NCBI GenBank assembly: GCA_012960755.1
Contig: DUAT01000182.1
Location: 900-57,517, forward strand
Direction of reading: 5' to 3'
Source: Gammaproteobacteria bacterium
GTDB lineage: Bacteria > Pseudomonadota > Gammaproteobacteria > Pseudomonadales > Azotimanducaceae_A
Length of the DNA stretch: 56,618 nt
Part shown: piece after piece, positions 52,638 to 56,618 of the stretch
Numbering within the stretch: the stretch's first letter is position 1
How the letters are laid out: every line of letters starts with the position of its first letter
The notes under the pieces: generated by a model
The model's input: the letters and a program-made list of their open reading frames with translations, nothing else
Told to the model about the DNA's origin: nothing
Database searches by the model: none
Position numbers and translations under genes: made by a program

Positions 52638-53091
52638 TGTGTGGATCCCCTTGGTTGAAAATTGAAGCGAGTATGAACCATAGCGTAATTAGCGGCTGGA
52701 TAAAACCAGGCAAATAATCTAACCCAAGGGGCAAAAGCCGCGGATCCTAGACGCTTTCTTAGCGGCGACTGAACTACTGAACGAGATCAGCGCCATGAGC
52801 CAAGACAATCCTCCCAAAAATCAACACAATTGCTTTGTTGCTATGACTAATACCGTTTAATCAAGTAATCCAAGAAATACCACTTCCCGCTATCATCTTC
52901 TTTATGTGATTACTTCGAGATTGAGCCTGATTACTGCCTGGAATATCCAGAAGAGGCTTACTGATCCAAACGAGGTATAGCGCTATGCTCGCCTGCGTGT
53001 CTCAGGCACCTGCGGCTGACAAGCCCAAAGATCAGGGTCATTAGCCACTTGAAAGAACACAAAGTCACGACGCCCTATTCTTGAATGAAAA
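52638..53091. other. Gene-poor stretch upstream of the 57-bp repeats
   Basis: No gene or structure that I can support. It contains the promoter of the crotonase gene on the minus strand. Confidence 0.35.
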
Positions 53092-53262
53092 TCTGCAATT
53101 ACCGTACTTGACCGTTCTTTTGGAAAATGTTGTTTATACTACCTGTTCTCTGCAATTACCGTACTTGACCGTTCTTTTGCAAAATGTTGTTTATACTACC
53201 TGTTCTCTGCAATTACCGTACTTGACCGTTCTTTTGCAAAATGTTGTTTATACTACCTGTTC
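53092..53262 (+). repeat. Three tandem copies of a 57-bp sequence
   Basis: Units begin at 53092, 53149 and 53206 with TCTGCAATTACCGTACTTGA and end TTTATACTACCTGTTC. Copies 2 and 3 are identical and copy 1 differs at one base (GGAAAA for GCAAAA). Each unit contains TTGACC and, 21 bp later, TATACT, which are promoter-like but too far apart for ordinary sigma-70 use. As 57 is 19 codons, a short frame reads through all copies, but it is likely accidental. The array ends about 40 bp before the EthD gene. Confidence 0.9.
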
Positions 53263-53303
53263 TCGAGTACCCAATGGCAATCCAACCTGACGGAGACACC
53301 GAC

Positions 53304-54077
53304 ATGATCAGACTCGTATTTGCGCTAAGAAAGAAACCAGACCTGACCCGGGACGAGTTCCAGGAATACTGGCTGACCCAGCATGCTCCCCTTGTCGCAA
53401 GCTTTGCAACAGACCTGAATATCCATCGTTATGTCCAGACTCACACCCTGAATGACCCCGCCAATGAAGCCGCCCAGCGAGCGAGAGGTGAAATGGAACC
53501 TGCCTATGACGGTGTTGCCGAACTCTGGTGGGAATCAGAGCAAGCACTGGCGCAAACACTACTCACCAAACCCGCCCAAAGAGCTGGGCAAGCACTGCTT
53601 GAGGACGAGTCCAGGTTTATTGATTTGCCTGACTCGCCACTCTGGTTTGCCTATGAATACCCACAGATCAACCCGGTACCTGAAGATATCGTGGCGAAAC
53701 CCAAATCCAATATTGTTCGAGTATTTTTCCCCCTCCGACATCAGCCTCAAATCAAGGAAGAAGATGCTCGCCATTATTGGTTGACCCACCATGGCCCGAT
53801 CGTCCGCTCCCACGGCGCCGCGAGCGGCACGCTGTGCTACCGGCAGGTCCATCGCGCAAATTCCGCGCTGGATGCCGGCATGCAGGCTGCGAGGGGCACC
53901 GTCGCCGAGTCCTATCTTGGTCACGCCGAAGCATGGGTCGACCGAGGTCTCGCACCACGGACCGATGAGGCCCGACGCGCCGGAGAAGCCTTCATTGAGG
54001 ATGAACGGAATTTCATCGATATGACGCGGTCGACTATCTTCTTCGGCAAAGAGCACACGATCATCGATAATCGATAG
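53304..54077 (+). CDS. Tandem EthD-domain protein, apparently a chimera
   Basis: I prefer the ATG at 53304, which has GGAG 8 nt upstream; an ATG at 53274 would add 10 residues. The protein has two EthD (dimeric alpha-beta barrel) units: residues about 1-110, MIRLVFALRKKPDLTRDEFQ with EYWLTQHAPLVASFATDLNI; and 140-250, IVRVFFPLRHQPQIKEEDAR with HYWLTHHGPIVRSHGAASGT. Members bind hydrophobic ligands or act in ether or fatty acid degradation. From about 53784 the G+C rises abruptly (visibly, to roughly two thirds), and long open frames appear on the other strands, so the 3' half may come from another source. Function unknown. Confidence 0.75.
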   Translation: MIRLVFALRKKPDLTRDEFQEYWLTQHAPLVASFATDLNIHRYVQTHTLNDPANEAAQRARGEMEPAYDGVAELWWESEQALAQTLLTKPAQRAGQALLEDESRFIDLPDSPLWFAYEYPQINPVPEDIVAKPKSNIVRVFFPLRHQPQIKEEDARHYWLTHHGPIVRSHGAASGTLCYRQVHRANSALDAGMQAARGTVAESYLGHAEAWVDRGLAPRTDEARRAGEAFIEDERNFIDMTRSTIFFGKEHTIIDNR

Positions 54078-54256
54078 CCCTTATAGGCTTTCTTCATGCC
54101 TTGCCTGACGCTGTTGAGGACGAGCTCAAAACAGGTATCCAGAGTATGGGGTAACTGCTTTTTGTAGTAGTCGCTTTGCCCTCGCTTTAAACGCAGATTT
54201 AGAGCACCAATAAATTATTGGTACGGGACATTATTGGGTCTGTACCCTGGTTGCAA

Positions 54257-54523
54257 ATGACCGTGAGGGAGGAGTATGAACCATACTTTAATGATTTCTT
54301 CGCAAGAGACTTCGATGCAATGACATCTCATTTTCAAGTTCCCACGATGTGGGGTAAAAGGGCTACTCCTGCTGTCGCTTTATCTACCCAGGATGAAGTG
54401 AGCACAATTTTTGAGTCGATGCCCATTCAAGACGGTTATAGCTATAGTTTAATAGGCCGAATTGATATTTCTAGGTTGGCTGAAAGTGTTTTCTATCGCG
54501 CCAGAGCAGAGAGAGACGACTAA
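54257..54523 (+). CDS. Short NTF2/SnoaL-like protein, possibly truncated
   Basis: The frame from the ATG at 54257 encodes 88 residues starting MTVREEYEPYFNDFFARDFD with AMTSHFQVPTMW, as in NTF2-like (SnoaL/DUF-type) proteins where 'dff..Dfda...hf..P' is the first helix pair and strand. Members normally have 120-140 residues; here the last two strands are missing, since the protein stops after FYRARAERDD. A third frame continues for about 33 codons beyond the stop and may hold the lost end. No ribosome-binding site is evident. A functional protein is doubtful. Confidence 0.45.
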   Translation: MTVREEYEPYFNDFFARDFDAMTSHFQVPTMWGKRATPAVALSTQDEVSTIFESMPIQDGYSYSLIGRIDISRLAESVFYRARAERDD

Positions 54524-54625
54524 GCACGCGTCATCTCTATCGGTATTTAGAGCATTCCTATGCGCTCACAAACTACATTGATAAGCAGCAGCTTATTTTT
54601 AACAACTGGCGCTGCCCTAACAATA

Positions 54626-54973
54626 CTATTCGAGCGTAATAAACAGACACTGCCGCGCCTCACCATCAATTGCTCGACTGATATGACCTCGACCGGTGGT
54701 ATCTTCGGCCAGTAATATGCTACCTGGCCCTAAAACACGTTTTTCGCCCAGGCCGGTTTCAATTTCAACCGAACCAGTGAGGTTGATCACATACTGACGG
54801 CGCGGTGCAGGGTGGAAATCCAAATTGTAATCTGAATCTGTTTCTCTAAAGATCACAGATTTGGTTGTAACAGGTTCGGAGAAGCGCCCGCCCGAACCGA
54901 GGTTTGCCAATGGCACTTCGGTATCCTCAAAATGTGATTCACCTTCCTGGCTATAAATTCTTGTCACTTTCAT
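54626..54973 (-). CDS. Single-domain cupin protein
   Basis: The 115-aa protein has one small beta-barrel: DYNLDFHPAPRRQYVINLTG is the region of motif 1, and VLGPGSILLAEDTTGRGHIS the region of motif 2, each with at least one possible metal ligand (His in FHPAPRR and GHIS). The motif-1 second His is replaced, so metal binding is uncertain. Cupins of this type are isomerases, dioxygenases or sensors. It stands alone and the substrate is unknown. Confidence 0.72.
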   Translation of the reverse strand: MKVTRIYSQEGESHFEDTEVPLANLGSGGRFSEPVTTKSVIFRETDSDYNLDFHPAPRRQYVINLTGSVEIETGLGEKRVLGPGSILLAEDTTGRGHISRAIDGEARQCLFITLE

Positions 54974-55148
54974 GATGTCAGCCTCTGATGTTCAAACATG
55001 CGTGTCTATCGGTTCCACCATACCGAAATTAAACCAACTAAAACATTGGCCAATGCCGTTTCTGTAAGGACGTCAACGTAGCCGAATAGATGTCTTGCTG
55101 TCAGCGCCATCGGTTTACAAACAACGATAAGACTTGCGATAGCGAGAA

Positions 55149-55313
55149 ATAGCGCTGGCATGGGTTGCTATTGGTCATCCATTTGCTATGACGGCTGCTC
55201 GTATGGAGGACCAGGTAGGGTGTGAACAGAAACGACGTGGTGGACGGTATGCGGTCGTGACCCTGTGTGGAGCGACAGATGAGGACCCGGCAGGCTTATC
55301 AGCGGCGTACTAA
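55149..55313 (+). pseudogene. Thiolase C-terminal remnant
   Basis: A frame without start encodes LAWVAIGHPFAMTAARMEDQ, then KRRGGRYAVVTLCGATDED and a stop at 55311-55313. This is the C-terminal thiolase region, where the active-site His (GHP) and Cys (VTLCG) occur in the same order and spacing. The 5' 350 codons are absent, and several typical residues between are changed, so it is a relic. A short nearby stretch (54974-55148) shows nothing else. Confidence 0.65.
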
Positions 55314-55389
55314 GTTCGGGACGACTGGTTAGGTGCTTTGAATCCCGCTATGATTAATGTGCAATGTACCGGGCCAAAAGGAGGAAACG

Positions 55390-56226
55390 ATGACAGACTT
55401 AACTGTACGGCAAATTAACTTTGATGTTGATGAGACCGATTTCATCTGGAATCCTGCGAACCCTGCTTTTTCTGTGCTCATGAACCAAATCACGTTTTTT
55501 GTGGTGGGATTTGAAAAGTATATGTGTCGTGTCATGCGCGATGCTGAGGCGCGGATAACCGATTCCGCGGTGATGGAAGAAGCCATCGCTTTTCGCAAGC
55601 AGGAAGCAATTCACGCACAAAAACACCTCCAGCATGCACGCGGTTTAATCAAGCAATACCCAGCACTGCAAGGGGTGCTAGATAAGACCCTGGCCAGTTA
55701 CGAAGAGGTTTACCAGTCGCACCCTCTTGAGTACCACCTGGCGTATGCGGGCGGCCTGGAAGCTATTTTCACACCATTTTTTCGTATGATTTTAGATCAT
55801 CGCGCCGTGCTCTTTGGTGAAGGAGATGCCAATGTGGCTTCTCTGTTTATCTGGCATTTCTGTGAAGAAATTGAGCATCGAAGCTCGGCCTACAATGTGT
55901 ATAACCACGTGGTGGGTAGTCACTGGTTTCGCATACGAAATACAGGGGCCTTCCAAAAGCATACCCGCGGCCTAATCGACATGATTAAGCTCGAGTTTGA
56001 GCGCATTGTGCAGGATGTGCCTGCTAAGGCCTATAGCAATAATCCGCTGGGGCAGATACCCGTTTGGGCACAGCTTCGTTCCGCACTGGGGGTGCTTGCA
56101 TCGCAGTTTCCCTGGCACGATAGTGTTAATCAGCCGCTGCCTGAATACTACGATGAGTGGCTTGGACATTGGCAGGCGGGTAGCGATGTGTCACAAATTT
56201 ATGGTAAGACGTCGAGTATAGTGTGA
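55390..56226 (+). CDS. Metal-dependent hydrolase-like protein of the PF10118 family
   Basis: The 278-aa product starts at ATG 55390, after an excellent AAAAGGAGG. It has the layout of the PF10118 'predicted metal-dependent hydrolase' group: NPANPAFSVLMNQITFFVVG, FEKYMCRVMRD, RKQEAIHAQKHLQHARGLI, YAGGLEAIFTPFFRMILDHR, and WHFCEEIEHRSSAYNVYNHV. Conserved Glu and His residues in QEAIHAQ and EEIEHRS resemble a diiron or other di-metal site on a helical bundle. Its biochemical role is not established. The next gene overlaps it by 4 bp, which indicates cotranscription with a membrane protein. Confidence 0.82.
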   Translation: MTDLTVRQINFDVDETDFIWNPANPAFSVLMNQITFFVVGFEKYMCRVMRDAEARITDSAVMEEAIAFRKQEAIHAQKHLQHARGLIKQYPALQGVLDKTLASYEEVYQSHPLEYHLAYAGGLEAIFTPFFRMILDHRAVLFGEGDANVASLFIWHFCEEIEHRSSAYNVYNHVVGSHWFRIRNTGAFQKHTRGLIDMIKLEFERIVQDVPAKAYSNNPLGQIPVWAQLRSALGVLASQFPWHDSVNQPLPEYYDEWLGHWQAGSDVSQIYGKTSSIV

Positions 56227-56618
56227 GCGAATCAGCACAAACCTTTGATCAACTCGCTAACCAGCTTGGTGGCTTCCACCCGGACGCTGTTGCAAGCTGG
56301 GGCTTTGTAAAAAGCCCGCTCGCACTATCTCATTGGACCATGAACGTGGTAGAAATACTGCTCATCACCGGCGCGTTGTGGGGCTTGGTTCACGCAGTTA
56401 CACGCTTTAAACAAGGACACGTTGTTTATCTGGCTTTTTGGCTTGCTTCAGTCGTGTTCATGCTGGCGCTGGAGATACCGGTTTATTTCCCTGAAAAACT
56501 CGGCGGCGATGAGACCAGTTTATTCTTTATACACAACGAATTTACGGTGCAGTTCTTTTTTGGCCGAGCCCCACTGTATATTTTGGCACTGTACCCCGCG
56601 GTGATGTATTCGTCTTTC
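56223..56618 (+). CDS. Multi-pass membrane protein (N-terminal part)
   Basis: A GTG at 56223 overlaps the previous stop (GTGA), and the frame stays open to the window end for 132 codons. After a polar start (VSESAQTFDQLANQLGGFHP) come membrane helices such as WTMNVVEILLITGALWGLVH, GHVVYLAFWLASVVFMLALE and FGRAPLYILALYPAVMY. Family not recognised. The 4-bp overlap suggests translational coupling with the PF10118 gene, and so a membrane partner of that protein. Confidence 0.6.
   Translation, partial: MSESAQTFDQLANQLGGFHPDAVASWGFVKSPLALSHWTMNVVEILLITGALWGLVHAVTRFKQGHVVYLAFWLASVVFMLALEIPVYFPEKLGGDETSLFFIHNEFTVQFFFGRAPLYILALYPAVMYSSF

Noticed and set aside
53081..53290. Short repeated protein (3 x 19 residues) encoded by the 57-bp array
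   Set aside because: The unit is a multiple of three by chance; there is no ribosome-binding site and the sequence looks like a promoter rather than a protein.
53559..54056. 165-codon frame opposite the EthD gene
   Set aside because: It arises from the high G+C of the segment; the plus-strand frame has clear EthD domains.
1..56618. tRNA, rRNA, phage or transposon genes
   Set aside because: I looked for cloverleaf-like and transposase-like sequence and found none that I could support.

Overview
The window reads as chromosomal DNA of a gammaproteobacterium, probably a heterotrophic and environmental (marine-like) one. The evidence is an FNR protein with the gammaproteobacterial cysteine pattern, a UspE-type gene beside fnr, RdgC, HemN, a complete narGHJI operon, and many CoA-dependent and oxygenase-type catabolic genes. 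G+C is moderate by eye. I see no rRNA, tRNA, CRISPR array, transposase or phage gene. Species cannot be named from the sequence alone.

Layout. (1) 1-13.4 kb is accessory metabolism: the N-terminus of an ethanolamine permease, a broken SDR gene, SRPBCC and VOC proteins, a secreted protein, a type-B carboxylesterase, an AsmA-like protein, a phytanoyl-CoA-dioxygenase-like protein with a Nudix-like C-terminus, a sterol-methyltransferase-like enzyme, a small membrane protein, a family III CoA transferase and a sulfatase. (2) 13.8-39.7 kb is a low-oxygen/nitrate island: a 34-aa membrane peptide, hemN, a damaged small membrane gene, fnr, a receiver-like protein, uspE, an acyl-CoA dehydrogenase-CBS-globin operon, a divergent diiron protein-triple PAS-[2Fe-2S] ferredoxin operon, a desaturase remnant, an RND efflux pair, and the nar operon in the order narC-G-H-J-I-K1-K2. 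(3) 40-56.6 kb is accessory again: two Rieske oxygenase alpha subunits, a serine beta-lactamase-like hydrolase, a 73-aa protein, an AHSA1-like protein, an EEP hydrolase, an old yellow enzyme, an acyl-CoA synthetase, rdgC, a crotonase, a tandem-EthD protein behind a triplicated 57-bp repeat, a cupin, a PF10118 protein and a partial membrane protein.

How it works together. The strongest signal is regulatory. Ten FNR-like palindromes (consensus TTGAT-N4-ATCAA) lie upstream of genes, and eight of them have a TAnnnT hexamer starting exactly 36 bp from the box start, which is the geometry of class II FNR-activated promoters. They drive the 34-aa peptide, hemN, uspE, the acyl-CoA dehydrogenase-CBS-globin operon, the diiron-PAS-ferredoxin operon, the RND pump, narC-K2 and, 6 kb outside the island, the 73-aa protein. 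In four of them the distance from box centre to start codon is identical (66.5 bp). The window therefore holds an FNR regulon clustered around fnr itself. Besides nitrate respiration it recruits a diiron oxidase/oxygenase candidate and a PAS protein whose second domain carries FixL-like haem-pocket residues, H192 and R212 at the FixL spacing of 20. That diiron/PAS/ferredoxin/acyl-CoA dehydrogenase/globin block is the best candidate for an undescribed system.

Decay is also frequent: remnants of an SDR, a desaturase, a thiolase and an unrecognised gene, plus a frameshifted small membrane gene, occupy what would otherwise be intergenic space.
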